Below, piece by piece: positions 35,541 to 47,581 of a stretch of 64,000 nt of DNA. A program made the translations under genes and the position numbers. Source of the stretch: Ifrita kowaldi (lineage: Eukaryota > Chordata > Aves > Passeriformes > Cinclosomatidae). The stretch lies in contig VZRS01014193.1 of NCBI GenBank assembly GCA_013398055.1, positions 542,482-606,481 on the forward strand, in the 5' to 3' direction. Under the pieces are notes generated by a model. It searched no databases. It was given only the letters and a program-made list of their open reading frames with translations, and was not told the DNA's origin. Position 1 is the stretch's first letter. Each line of letters opens with the position of its first letter.

Positions 35541-37420
35541 TGTTACAGAATGACAGAATGGTTGAGGTTAGAAGGTCAGGTTAGAAGGAACATCCCTGGG
35601 AGTGTTCGAGGCCAGGTTGGATGGGGCCCTGAGAAATCTGATCTTATGAGTGACATCTGCCCATGGTGGGGGGGAGGGGGTTGGAACTTGATGATACTTA
35701 AGGTCCCTTCAAACCCAAGCCACTCTGTGATTCTGTGACCTGTGGTCCAACCCCACTGCTCATGCATGTTTAGTCAGACTTTGGATTGCTCCACAGATAG
35801 GGCAACCTGATCCAGTGTTTGGACACTTTTATGGTAAAAAATGTTTTATCATGTTCAGATGTGGTTTAATGTGTCCTTTGACTCTTCTCTAGTCACTGGG
35901 CACCACTAACAGGAACCAGACCCTGTCTTTTTCACTCCTTCCCATAAGATATTTATATGAATTGATAATTTACCCCTGAGACTTCTCTTCTCCAGGCTGA
36001 GCAATCCCATCTCTCTCAGCCTTTCCTCACGTGAGAGATGCCACCATCCCTTCATCATCTTAGTGGCCCTTAGCTGGATGTGCTCCAGCAAGTCAAAATC
36101 TGTCTCTTACTGGGGAGCCCAGGAGTGAACTCAGCACACCAGGTATGGTCTCACCAGTGCTGAATACACAGGAGGAATCACTTACCTGCTGGCAACACTC
36201 CTCCTAATGCAGCCCAGGACACTGTTGGCCTTTTTATTGCCACAGGGGTGCATTGCTGGCTCAGGGTCAGCTTGTTATCCACCAGATATCCAAGATCTTC
36301 CTTGGCAAAGCTGTTTTCTAGATTCTTGCCCTCAGTGTGTGCTGCTTACTGAAATTATTCCTCTCTGTATGTGGCACTCTGTACTTTCCCTTGTTGAACT
36401 TCACGCGATTCCTTTCTGCCCTGTTTCCTGTCAAAGTGCCTCAACAATGGCACAGCCATCTGGTGTATCAACCACCTTTCTGTTATATCATCTGTGAACT
36501 TGCATTCTGCTCCATTGCTGAGGTCATTAATGAAGGTGTTGAACAGTATTGGCCCCAGTATTGAACCGAAGACTTGCGCCACTAGGGATTTGCCTCCAAC
36601 TGGATTTAGGCCCACAGATCACAAAGCTCTGGACCTGGTCATTGAGCTACCTTCTAATCCACATCACTGTCCATTTTTCTGACTTATATTTTGTCAGCTT
36701 GTCCATGATGATGTTACAGGAATTGAAGTCTTTATTTAGGGTAAATGGTGTCCACTGCTCTCCCCTTGTCCACTAAAGCAGTCATATCATTGTAGAAGGC
36801 TATCAGTTGGTCAAACATGTTCTTCCCTTTGTAAATTCTTGTTGACTGCTCCCCACGACCTTCTTGTCCTTCATATATTTGGAAATGCTTTCCAGGAAGA
36901 TTTTCTCCTATACCTTCATAGAGACTAAGTGAGACTGACTGGCCTGTATTTCTGTGGATAGTTATTCTTGGCTTCTTGAAGATAGGAGTGAAATTTTCTC
37001 TCTTTCAGTCTTCAGTAATCTCTTGCAGTTGCTGTGACTGTTCAAAGGTAATCAAGAATGTCTTTGCAGTATTAGCCAGCTCCCTCATCATGAGTGCAGC
37101 CTGTCAGGCCCCTGCAGTTATGTACTTCCACTTGGTTCTAGTGCTCTGTAAACTGCTCCTCTTCCACTAGGGTAAGTCTTCCTGGCCCCAGATCTTCACT
37201 CTGGTGTTAAGTGCCTGGGATTCCTGAAGGGTGGTTTTCCTTGTAGAGACTTAGGCAAAAAAGGCACTGAGTACCTCAGCCTCTCCATATCATCTGTCAC
37301 CAGTTCCCTGGATGCGTTCAACAGTGGCGCCATGTTTTCCACGGTGTTTATGAACTTGTAGAGCCCTTTCTGCTTGTCCTTCACATCCCTTGCCAGACTC
37401 AACTCCAAGTCAGCGTGTGT
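35541..37420 (-). mobile_element. CR1 LINE with decayed ORF2 reverse transcriptase
   Basis: The longest CR1 in the window. Read on the minus strand from 37408 it gives MELSLARDVKDKQKGLYKF (linker before RT) and NMAPLLNASRELVTDD. At 36552-36490 it gives GSILGPILFNTFINDLSNG and CKFTDDI, the RT region with the YADD box replaced. At 36080-35970 it gives the thumb-side segment LRATKMMKGWW then REERLREMGLLSLEKR. The 3' end reaches about 35541 (ACAGAATGACAGAATGGTTG). Frames are broken many times, so it is inactive. Confidence 0.9.
35589..35738 (+). mobile_element. CR1 3' fragment nested in an opposite CR1
   Basis: A sense CR1 3' end (GTTCGAGGCCAGGTTGGATG then GGGCCCT, TGCCCATGG, TTGGAACTTGATGATACTTA, CACTCTGTGATTCTGTGACC) sits inside the tail of the minus-strand CR1. 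The older element's tail resumes after it (GTGGTCCAACCCCACTGCTC). This is a later insertion of about 150 bases. Confidence 0.75.
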
Positions 37421-40400
37421 ATGTCAGACTCTATACTCCTTCTGGGATGTCTGCCTCTGCTTCCACCCTTCATATACTTACCTGTCATAGCCATGTACCT
37501 GCTGAAAATGCTTCAGCAGATATGGGGATGAACAACAAGATTCTTCATTCTCTACCAGCCCTTTGTACGACAGATTGTGCTGAGTTTGTCAGCTTCTCCT
37601 TTCATTTGTACCTCTGGGCTTAGCATGGCTTTCACACCTGAATGCTGTCAGCAGCTTCTGCCCCAGAGCGTGCAGCATCACTGGACTTTTTTGCCTTTCA
37701 CTGTATATTTACAAGAACAATGTATTTTTAATACATAAAGGATATAAGGATAAAGAGCATAATAAATGTGTTACCTATGTAGTTTCATTTATTTCTGTTT
37801 AACAATTTTTTATTGAAACTCAAAATGACAAAAGTGACTTGGCCAGTCGGAATATGCAATTCACTGTATTGCTCTTTGGCAAGTGATGTTTTGGGATGCA
37901 CAGGACACATTATCATTGTGGTTAGTATGCCATGGAGTCAGCTGGGAAAATACCACACAGAAGAAATCTCTTGATCTTGTTCTAGGTTAAAATTCACAAA
38001 TCTTTGCTGATTTAAATGAAGGAAAAATGCATTTTTAAATTTTTTTTTTTAGGATTAAACTATTGAACATTAATAATGAAACCAATAATAATGCTTTGGA
38101 AATAGATGTGTAACAGTATACTCTGTACATTCTCAATAGTTAACATTTTGAGTAAATTCAATATAAATGAAAATAAAACAAGATAAATTTCATCTGTGGT
38201 GTTCAAATGTTTCACTGCTCTCTTGTGAAATTTACATCCTGTGACTCAAGTAATAATACTTGAAAGTCTTAAGTCATAAAACACAAAACAATGGCTCATA
38301 CAGAACACAGAAATTGCATCAACATGCACTCAACAAGTAAAGTCATAATAGGGGAAAACAGGAAGGAAAATTATGGCTGTGCCGTCATTGCTTTCAGAGA
38401 CAATGTGGGGATGGGAAGGGAAGATACCTGTTTGCAAAAATACTTCATTAAAAAAAAATCTATTGACTTAGTCAGCAGTGAATAACTTCTTGGTGAATTA
38501 AAGCATCAACCACCCTATTTTGTCTTGTGAGATCTGTATCATTATCCATACTGCCCCCAGTGCAATACTAGGTTATGGAATTGCATGAGGTTTATCAAAG
38601 TGTGCAATATTTTCTTAGATCTGGCAGTCTCTGAGATGTCACACCACTAACTGGCATTTGAAGAGGCAAAATTTTTTCCTTTCCATGTGGGGAGTTTATG
38701 TTCCTGGACAACTGACAGGACACCAGAGACTTTAATTTTCTCATTATTAAAGCTGAGTGTGCCACCAGCACATGCCCAGTTTCAGCTGAAAGATGTAATT
38801 CAAAGCTCATGTTGATAAAGATGTTGGTCAAGAGATACACTGAATGGACAATTTAACTTCCAAGTGTTTGTGCAGCTGGACCTGCACTGGAATTGAGGGT
38901 GCCTATATGTCTTTGCCAACGTCAGAGCTGTTGACTTTCAGTAAGAATTTGAAACACTGAAGGTCAGGCTGCCAACACACCGTTGAACCATCAAAGCACA
39001 CATTCCAAGAAGATGCAGATCAACATCAGGCTGCCCCCGAGTAGCACTGGAGTGGGCAGTGCCTTCCTGGTTTTTCTCTTACACTCATCCAGCTAGGAGA
39101 GAAAAAGATTAGCCCTGAGGTTGTAGCACCAAAGCCTAAAGTTCATCTCCCAAGAAAGAACAAATGTTTTCCACTGTACATCATAAACACCTCATTGGTG
39201 AAAAGCTGCCAGTTTAAGAGCTGAGGTTCAAAATTGCCAGGCTTTAGCCTGCTCTTCACACAATATTTTTTTGTGTTGGTAAATTTAAGGACAGGCATAT
39301 GCAGTGTCTGAATGTCCTAAAGTAGCTCCTTGCACCTGGTACTGAGTATGGCAGGAAGAGCATCTTGCCTGATTCTCTGTTGTTGTGCCAAGCTTTTCAG
39401 ATGTTCTTTTAAAATCAGTGGTCTGTCAAGGTGTGTTCAGTACAATGAATGTATTTAGCTGGTTTCTAGGGAGGATGTAGCTATTAGTGCAGGCAGCAAT
39501 AAATATGTTAAAAAATGATGAAAAATCTGTTTATCTAGCAACAATATCTTTCAGGCTTGTATGCTACCACATACACTCATAGCAGGTCTTGCAGGGTTAG
39601 TCCTCTGAGCTGGGTGCATGAACTCCTTCATACAGATAAGGAATCTGCAGCAGAACTAGTCCCCTGGAAGGAGTTGCTCCCATGCCTTAGTGTGGACAGG
39701 GCTCAGCAGATCTGTGTTTGCAGTGTGCAGTTGCAAATGCCAAGGTGAAGGGTACTGAAGTGGTTAAACTTTTGCATGAAGGAGATACCATAGCACGGTC
39801 ATAGATATCTGTGCAATGGACCAAGGCAGTGTTTTCTACAAAATTCTGAAGTAATTACAATAATAATACCTTATTTGCGTAATGTCAAGCTATCATCAAT
39901 CCCATGCAAATTGTTAGCTTTGCAACAAAACACCATGTAATTGTCACTACAATCTTAAGCCTCAGCAGTCTTGATTTTCAAAATACTAGTTCATCAATAA
40001 ACAATTGTAAAGGCTTTAAGCTCCAACAGGAATGCAGTAAAGAAGCTCTTTTCATCTGTGATGTCAATAAGCTGAGATGAGAAATGAAACTAGATTCATC
40101 CAAGTGACAAGTGGAGATATATATTTTAAGCATAATGAATAAATGACATCCCTATTAATGATTTATCTCCTTTCAACTTTAACAAACAGTTCTAGTGATA
40201 ACAACTAAATTTTTTTTGCATTAGAAAAGTAAACTGACACATAGCTAACATAGTCAATTAGAGCCTAGTTCGATATTCATAAATGCTAGCTTAGTGTATG
40301 GAAACCGAGTTGGTAATTACAACCAGAACTATTCATTTTCTTTTTTAAGAGTAGATATCTAGGAATGCCATTTAGTCATTACTCAGAATTACTTGTTATC

Positions 40401-43400
40401 TTTGATGAACTTAGTCTGTGCTTTCATCTGGTACCAGACAGCATGCTAATGCCAATCAACAGCGTAAATATGCAACGAAAAAATATTTGGGATGCAAATT
40501 TTATATAAGCTTGGTGTCATTTTCATTCTGATCCCATTGAATCAGCAACTGCAGTGGCAGCACCCTCTTCAAAAATGCTACCACTCGGGCAAGAGGGGAT
40601 ATCATTGTGCTTGGAGAAATCCATCTCTATTCTTGTGACAAGAAATGCACTGCAAATGGGCATTTTTCCTATCCCTCAGTCCATTCCATTTGTTCCTATT
40701 CTTACACCAATTTCGAACCACTCACCCATATCCTGCCCATTAGAGCAGGTTAGTACGTGCGGTTCATTTATCATACAGGAAACAGGCTGCTTCACCAGTC
40801 AGATGTTTTTACAGGAAGGTGTCTGTGTCAGCAAGGCTTTTTCTGAAGGCTCAAAAAGTGAGAGAGTAGAGCCCCGTGTCCCATGGCAGCCTTGCCATTG
40901 CCAGGGGCCACAGGTGCAGGCGTCAGAGGCTGAAACCCAGTGCTTCTGTTCTGTGCAAGCAACGGAAACAGGTTGTTTTTATCCCTGTGCAGAGAAAAAA
41001 AGCACAACAGCAACAATAAATGTCACAACCTGAAGAGCTGCCACAAAACAGAAATGTCATCCTCCGGTCAAGTTTTGGAGACATTTAGTTTGGAGATCTA
41101 ACTCAGCATCTAAAACACACACACAGACACACACAGAGAAAAAGGTGATGCAGCTGTTTTCCTGCAACTGAATTCTACTCTTTTTTTTACATCCTGATAG
41201 TTAAAATACCTACTTCAAACTTTCCTGTAGTGTCTGTCATAAACCCCTTTAGGTACTGCAGAGGAAATTTTGAAATACTCCAACAACAACAACAATAAAT
41301 ATGAATGTCAGGAAGACAATTACTCCTATTTTTGCTTTTGAAAAGTTCTACCACTGTATCTATAAACATCTCCAGTATTCTCCAACCTCAGTACATTTAT
41401 CTGTAGGGAGATAAATGCTCTTTTGAAGTTGTGGGTCATTTTTCAAAATGTTGGTTTCCTCCTGTTTTCTCTTCATTTTTCTCAAGATGCCTCTGCTCCA
41501 TGGAGATGCTAGTTAGTATATTAGCTCTTTGCCTCTGAAGAGCTAGATGAAAGATTTTGACCTTTCACACTTGTCCCTTATATTTACTCAGTCATAGACC
41601 ACAGCACACCTACCAGAAAAGCAGGAGGAAACAGAGAGCAGAGCTGGTGCACGTGGCTGGATAATGTTAGTACAGCTGCGAGGGAAACACTCACTAAAGC
41701 CAGCAGACCTGGTTAAGCCTGAGTTAGGCTGTCAGCACTGAGGTCAATGCATTGTCACAGCTGGACCAAGGTGAAGTCAGGACTTAACCTCTCTTTTTCT
41801 GCTGGTTGCAGATTCAGTGCCTCATTCTAGCAAGATTGTAAGAACTCTCTCCCCACCTTTGGAGAACAGACATTAACCTTGAAGGATAGCTATTTGCATA
41901 AAATATGTTGCAAATACTGGATTTCTGAACACAGGCTTCTGTTAACATATTTCAATGGAAGCACATTTTTAAAAAGATGGTTATTTGGAATTGTCACGCA
42001 TTACAGTGAATACAAATACACTCTTATAAATGAATGAAATGCTAAAGCTTCTTATGTTAGGATCTGTCACTCAGTCTCAGTGGAACTTTATCCTCTTCGT
42101 AAAGGCTTAAATTTTCTACTGAAATAAATATAAATCAGCACCTCATTCTAAGTCATTGAAATGTTGGTTTGCTTTGTTTTTCTTGACAAAAATCAGATGG
42201 GATCCAGTTAGCAAGCTTGCGGTAAATGCCTTAGTGGTCAGACTAATCACCTCTAATCATTTCAAGCCCCAAGTCACTCTGACATAAAAAGGGAAAATCC
42301 AGGCATTGCTGTCTGGACCTTCCTGAGAAAAAGTGTCTTTGGGCTCAAAGCCCAGTGGAGGCCACGACCTGGGAAAGAGGGGCCAGAAGAAATAATAAAG
42401 TAAGTTCAGCCTAGCCTGAAAATGTTCTTTGTCCCAGTGGGGACCCTCCCAAGGCTCAGGAGGATGCTTCTGTGACCCTTCAGGCATGCCTTAACCTAAC
42501 TGGAGAGGTGCACAGGAAGCAGGGGGAAAACTGGCAGATAGTCCCTGCTGTCATAGTGTGTGATGGGCTGTGCAATTAAGCAGAGTGTTGCCGTTCAGGA
42601 GCTTTAGAAAGCAGGCCTTGAGAAGCTGGCTGGCAGGAAGAAGCAAGGGTGTTGCGTGTGATGGCTTGCTCCCAGGAAGAGGGCCCTCAATCTCTTTTCC
42701 AATGAGGATCTTTTATAGAAAGTCATGGCAAATATCAGGCCAGGCATCAGACAGTTCTGTGGTCTCACTGTCCTCAGATTTCAGAAATAGTGTGTATAGG
42801 CCATTTTGTTATTTACACTGGAAATCACAGCTTCCTAGCAGAGCCTGAGGAGGTTAAATGAGATTTGTTAACTTCTCTGGGAGTCCTGCTGGGCTGAGGT
42901 CCATGCTCTGCATGCAGGTGTTGATAGTGTCTCTGTATGACAAGGAGACAGCAGATAGAAATCAAAATTGTATTTTGTTGTGAATGTGCTTTGTGACCAC
43001 AGCCTCTGCAGTACACATGAACCATCTCTGATCTTGTAATAATAAGCAGCAGAGGGAAATTTCCTTCGGAAAAAACAAAGTTAACAGAGCTTTTAAAGTC
43101 AAGTCTCTACCCTTTTCCCTGCTTCTTTCACTTATTTTAAGAGTTGATGAAGATGTATTTGCTTCTCCCCCTCCCTCCCTCCCTCTTTCAGCTCTCCTTT
43201 CTTCTTGCTCCTCAAGCTCTGCTAGGGCCTCTTGGAGCTGACAGCTTCCAAACAACATTTAGGAAAAAAATTCTGGACTGGGACCAGAAGAAAGTGAATG
43301 GAAAGGAGGGGAACAAGGTATGTGTTATAGACCATTTGTTTTCAAACTTTTCTGTCCCCCACAACATCATGCAATCAGGTCTTGATTATCCGCATTAACA

Positions 43401-44534
43401 GAGACTTGACACGGCTTGTATAAAGCAAAAATATAGCTAATGCAAACCATATGGCAATTAGGCTATCAGAACATTCAGTGAAAAAATAATGGGGAAGGGA
43501 AATAAGGCCAGTAAGTCTCTCAAGCCCCACTAAATCGGGCTTTAAAATTATTAATTCTACTCTGGCCTCTCTGTGGGCTCTCAGAAGAAAAGAAAACTTT
43601 GTTCATGCTCAGCAAACAGCCACTGCAGGTTAAGATGCCCAGTGGTCAGCACTGAGGGACAGTACCTGAAATCACAGCAGGTGAACACCAGTTAAAGCTT
43701 GAAAGTGAAACATCCCACCTGCTTAATGCCCTGGCTGAGAAATGGAAGACCTGGAATCAGAGAAAGTTCCTGACTGATGAACTGAAAATGACAGCCTTTG
43801 AGCAGTTCATTGTTTTGTTGCCCCATCAGGCTTCAAAGTGCTTTTCTTACCTAGAAGATAAACCTGGAGAAGTTGATTGACCAAGATGTGTCAGAATATC
43901 TAATTTGTTTGCAAGTTTATCCTGTCCTAGTACACTCCATTTCTGAGTGGGAGGAAACAAGAAATAATTCCTCTTAAAAATGTTTCTCTCAAAACCCGTT
44001 GTCTGCTGGTAATTTGATCAAGATACAAAAATCCCTTTTCTGTTTGGGAACATTAAATGCTACCCTATGGGATTAAAAGCAAAGACTTTGTAGGAGTGAA
44101 ATGGATCCTGGGATTTCAGGACATGGCAAAAACATTTGGAGGACTTAGATGCAAAGCTACTGGGATGGAAAGCAGCAATAAGGAATCTTACAATGGTGGG
44201 ACTGAAACCACCAGATTCCCAGGTGCTATGGGTCACTTGGGATGTCACTTGTCTTAAAATATAGCTTACTGATTCCCACCAGACTGCAGTGGAATGACTG
44301 GAAGGATCCTGCAACTTCTTCCTGCCTGCCATGGCTGTCAGAGTGTGTCTTCTGGTGAGTCTAATATCAGACTGTTGTTCAGTAATGAAATACTGAGTGG
44401 AAAAGAACTCCATACATCTCTGGGAGATAGAAAACCCCAAGGAAAAAAATCTGTGCACGTTCACAAAGAACAAACCGTACCACCCAAGCTAGATTATTTT
44501 TTGATAGAATTACAAAATTAATGGATGATGGGAA
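37421..44534. other. Intergenic DNA with short simple repeats
   Basis: No gene recognised. Holds an imperfect (AC)n at 41114-41137 and a (CCCT)n run at 43166-43186. An open frame of 159 codons at 40554-41033 (plus) shows no known domain and a low-complexity Ser/Cys/Gln content; not called as a gene. Confidence 0.5.
43166..43186. repeat. (CCCT)n short tandem repeat
   Basis: Pyrimidine run with CCCT units, imperfect at its ends. Confidence 0.85.
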
Positions 44535-44840
44535 TGAAATCGATTAAGCGGTTCTGAGCTTTCAGTAAGGTTTTTGATATGGTGTGTCACAAAATCTGGT
44601 GTGAAAAATGAGTAGCCATCTGAGCTGCAAAGAAACTGTCATGGATTGAATCAAGGACTTAAGGGGAGGGAAAGAAAGTTCAAAAAATAAATGGCAATGA
44701 CAAACCAGAAGGACGTATTTGCTCTGGGCTCTCCAAAATCCGGTGTTCATTTCACTGGTATTTCATGCCCTATTAGAGAGCTGTTATGAAAGGTGGAGGT
44801 GACAATAAATTAGAAGGTTCAACTGAGTTAGAAATATGAG
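44535..44840 (+). mobile_element. Old CR1-like LINE relic (RT fragment)
   Basis: Encodes AFSKVFDMVCHKI (compare CR1 DFSKAFDTVSHNI), then SWIESRT (compare RWIENWL), then GGDNKLEGSTELE, which resembles the segment after the FADD box. Frame shifts and stops lie between these, so only a relic remains. Confidence 0.65.
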
Positions 44841-46476
44841 CAGGAATTAGTAGAAAGATAAATTTACCCTCAGCCCCAGATTCACTCAACGTGACCTCCA
44901 CACACACACTCCAGACCCCCCATAAAATATCAAATCACACCTATTACATTTGGAGAAGGGGAGGGAAACACAGCAGGGCTGAAATGTGTGCCTGGAAGGA
45001 GTGGCATGGCGAGTTCAGCAGAGACTGTAGTGGAGAGACCTCTTGACCACCTGACTGCATCCAGCTGGAGACTCTCTGGGCTGTGGGTTTTAGTTCTCTC
45101 TCACAGCTTGCTTTGCCTGACAGCTGTGCTCTGCTTGGAAGGCTGAAAAGCCAGCAGAGACCTATAGAGGTGGGAATTGCAAAAAAAAGAAAAGTTGGCA
45201 ACCCAACTCACATAGCTCAGAAAAAGGGTATTTTAAGGAGTGTACAGGAATGTTTCTTATCATGTTACAGGAAGATCCTGTCTGCGCACTGGTGATGAAA
45301 CTAGGCTTCAAATACAGCTTTGCTGTGCTGATTTTTACTGCTGTTTCTGTGCCTCTTCAATAATAACCTGGAGAATTGAAAGTGACACAATCGAGGTAAA
45401 GGACCAGCAAGGGTCCATGACATAGCCTAGGACAGATCCCTGAGCCCTTGATGCCTTACAACTGAGTGCCAACATCATTTTTTTCTAATTGCTTATATGC
45501 ACTTAATTCCCTCTCTCCCTCTTAGTATTAGCATTTACTTCCAAATGTTGTTGGATGAAACCACAAGAATACCTGGAAAGTGCCTTTTATTCCTGTATAT
45601 GTGTTGCAGCAATTTCTGTTCTGAAGGTCTTGGACCTTCTGTGACTCGTTTTCTCAGGTGCTTTCAGATTTTTGAGCAAGTGAAGTAGTGAGCATGAGTG
45701 ATAGCAAAACTTTGCCAAACAGAGAGACTAATTTTCTTTTCTTACAGAGATTAATGTCATTCTTTTTGGATACAAAAGAAATCTCCTGGCTGATGAACTT
45801 TGCTCTGACACTGGGTGGGAATGGCTCCAGACTGTTGTTATTCTCTCTCTTTCCCCAGAATCGCTACGCTCAGCAGCTATTTGTAGGATACTGAATAAGC
45901 CAAGGAGCTGTGCCAGTTCCTGCTGAGAATCAGTGATCAGCTCTTGTGCTGGGGGAAAAGGCAATAGGAACCAAGCCCTTCTGAGGGAAAGCTGCCTTGT
46001 TAAAGACCTCTCAGCTGCTGCCAAAATCAACAAGGCAAACAGCCCTCGTGGGCAGCCATGAACCCATGGGGTTGGGAGGTCTTTGCTGGTGGCACAGTCC
46101 GCTGGCTGAGAACACCTGCAGTTTGATGGAGCCAGCAGTCCTTTCTGATTAACAACCTCCTACAAAGCACATTTTCATCTAATTTACCTCTTTTGGCTTT
46201 CAAATAAGCGAGTAATGTCACACCTGCTAAGCAGCTAGAATTATGCAGCATCATAAATTAAACTTTTTAATTTGCCAAGATTCCTGGCTTATGCCGTTTA
46301 TCATTCAGAGTCATCCTTCAGAGAGGCAGGAGTGTTTCCTGCATGGCTGCGTGTGAGAGGGGAATCTTTTTCCCTTGTCCTGCAGCACAGGAGGAGGCAC
46401 TGATGGCAGAGGGCAGGGGGTGCCAGCACTGGGAGCTCTCCAGAAAGATGCATCATTAGCGAGGTCATTAACCCAG

Positions 46477-46512
46477 GACACTTGTGTGACACTTGTGTGA
46501 CACTTGTGTGAC
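46477..46512. repeat. Tandem 11-mer, three copies
   Basis: GACACTTGTGT repeated three times without change, plus a partial GAC. Confidence 0.95.
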
Positions 46513-47543
46513 AGGGCTGCGTTTTGCACCGGGTACTCCCCCAGCTGCTGGAGGCTGAGTGGCTGCTGAGGTCCGGCTGTTTGGGTCCCCACAGTGCAGA
46601 CCAAAGCCCTCTGTGGCTCAGGCACCTTGAGGCAGCAGGGCAGCACTGAGGAGTCAACAGCTTTGCTGTGGTCAGGTGCCCTGAGAAGTCCTTCCAGACG
46701 GGATCATGATTGCTCACATTAGTGCTGCTCTTCCAGCTGAGTAGCCTGGCATCAACTACAAACATTCTGCTGTGCAGGAAGGGAAAGTGTCCTTATGAAG
46801 TTGGGTAGTTTTGGCCTCCCTCTTCCTGTCCCTTGACTCAAGGCCCAAAGCTGTTTAACCCATGAGAGAGGGAATCAGTGAAGAGGCTTCTACTGTAAAT
46901 GCATTTCACTGATGGAAGCTGGCTTAGGAGATTGTTATCTCTTGAAAATTATTTAATCTGTTGGAAAAATATTGATGACACTGGATTTTACATAAAAGAG
47001 CAAAGTGGTGCTGCTGCTTAGCGCAAGTTCCCTGGAAGAAAAATCAGAAATGCGAGCTAGTCCCAGGTCTGGTAATTGCAGAAAAAATGGGGTGCCTGTA
47101 CTCTCTTTTCCTGTGAAGTTTTTCAGTGGGTTTTCTCCCAAACCTGAACCCTTCTCACTGTTTGGAGAATCATGGTGGGTTCTCCTTCTCAACAAGAAAT
47201 AGATTTATTCATGGACTAGAATAATTTGAGGTTAGGGAATGTGGTGTGAAAACACTATAGTGAAAAAATAATTTCCTTTTGAAGAAATATTTGAAGTCAC
47301 GCAAATTGGTTTTTGAACAAATCTATGAAGAGTTATCTAGGCAGCAAGTAATACAAATGAGTTAAACTGCTCATAAGCAGTTGACCTTTTCCATAAGTGA
47401 AAAATCCGTGTCAAAATAGATTCAGATATATGTGGATGTGCTTAGGGTAAAATAACTGCATTTAAAGAAGTTAACTCAAAAATAGTAGCATCACATAGTC
47501 TAGCACAAACAGATGCTAGAAGATGAGGGTGATTTGTGGTACC

Positions 47544-47547
<4 letters not shown>

Positions 47548-47577
<30 letters not shown>
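47548..47577. repeat. (GA)n microsatellite, 30 bases
   Basis: Fifteen perfect dinucleotide units. Confidence 0.98.

Positions 47578-47581
<4 letters not shown>

Noticed and set aside
36355..37408. Reverse-transcriptase-like protein fragments as a possible domesticated gene
   Set aside because: Stops and frame shifts are spread throughout and the matches are to ordinary CR1 ORF2. This is a dead LINE.
40554..41033. Plus-strand open frame of 159 codons
   Set aside because: No recognised domain, no splice or promoter context, and an overlapping frame on the other strand. Probably chance.
46301..46765. Minus-strand open frame of 154 codons
   Set aside because: Its repeated CHTSVTQVS part comes from the 11-base tandem repeat, and a second frame is open too. 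GC-rich chance ORF.
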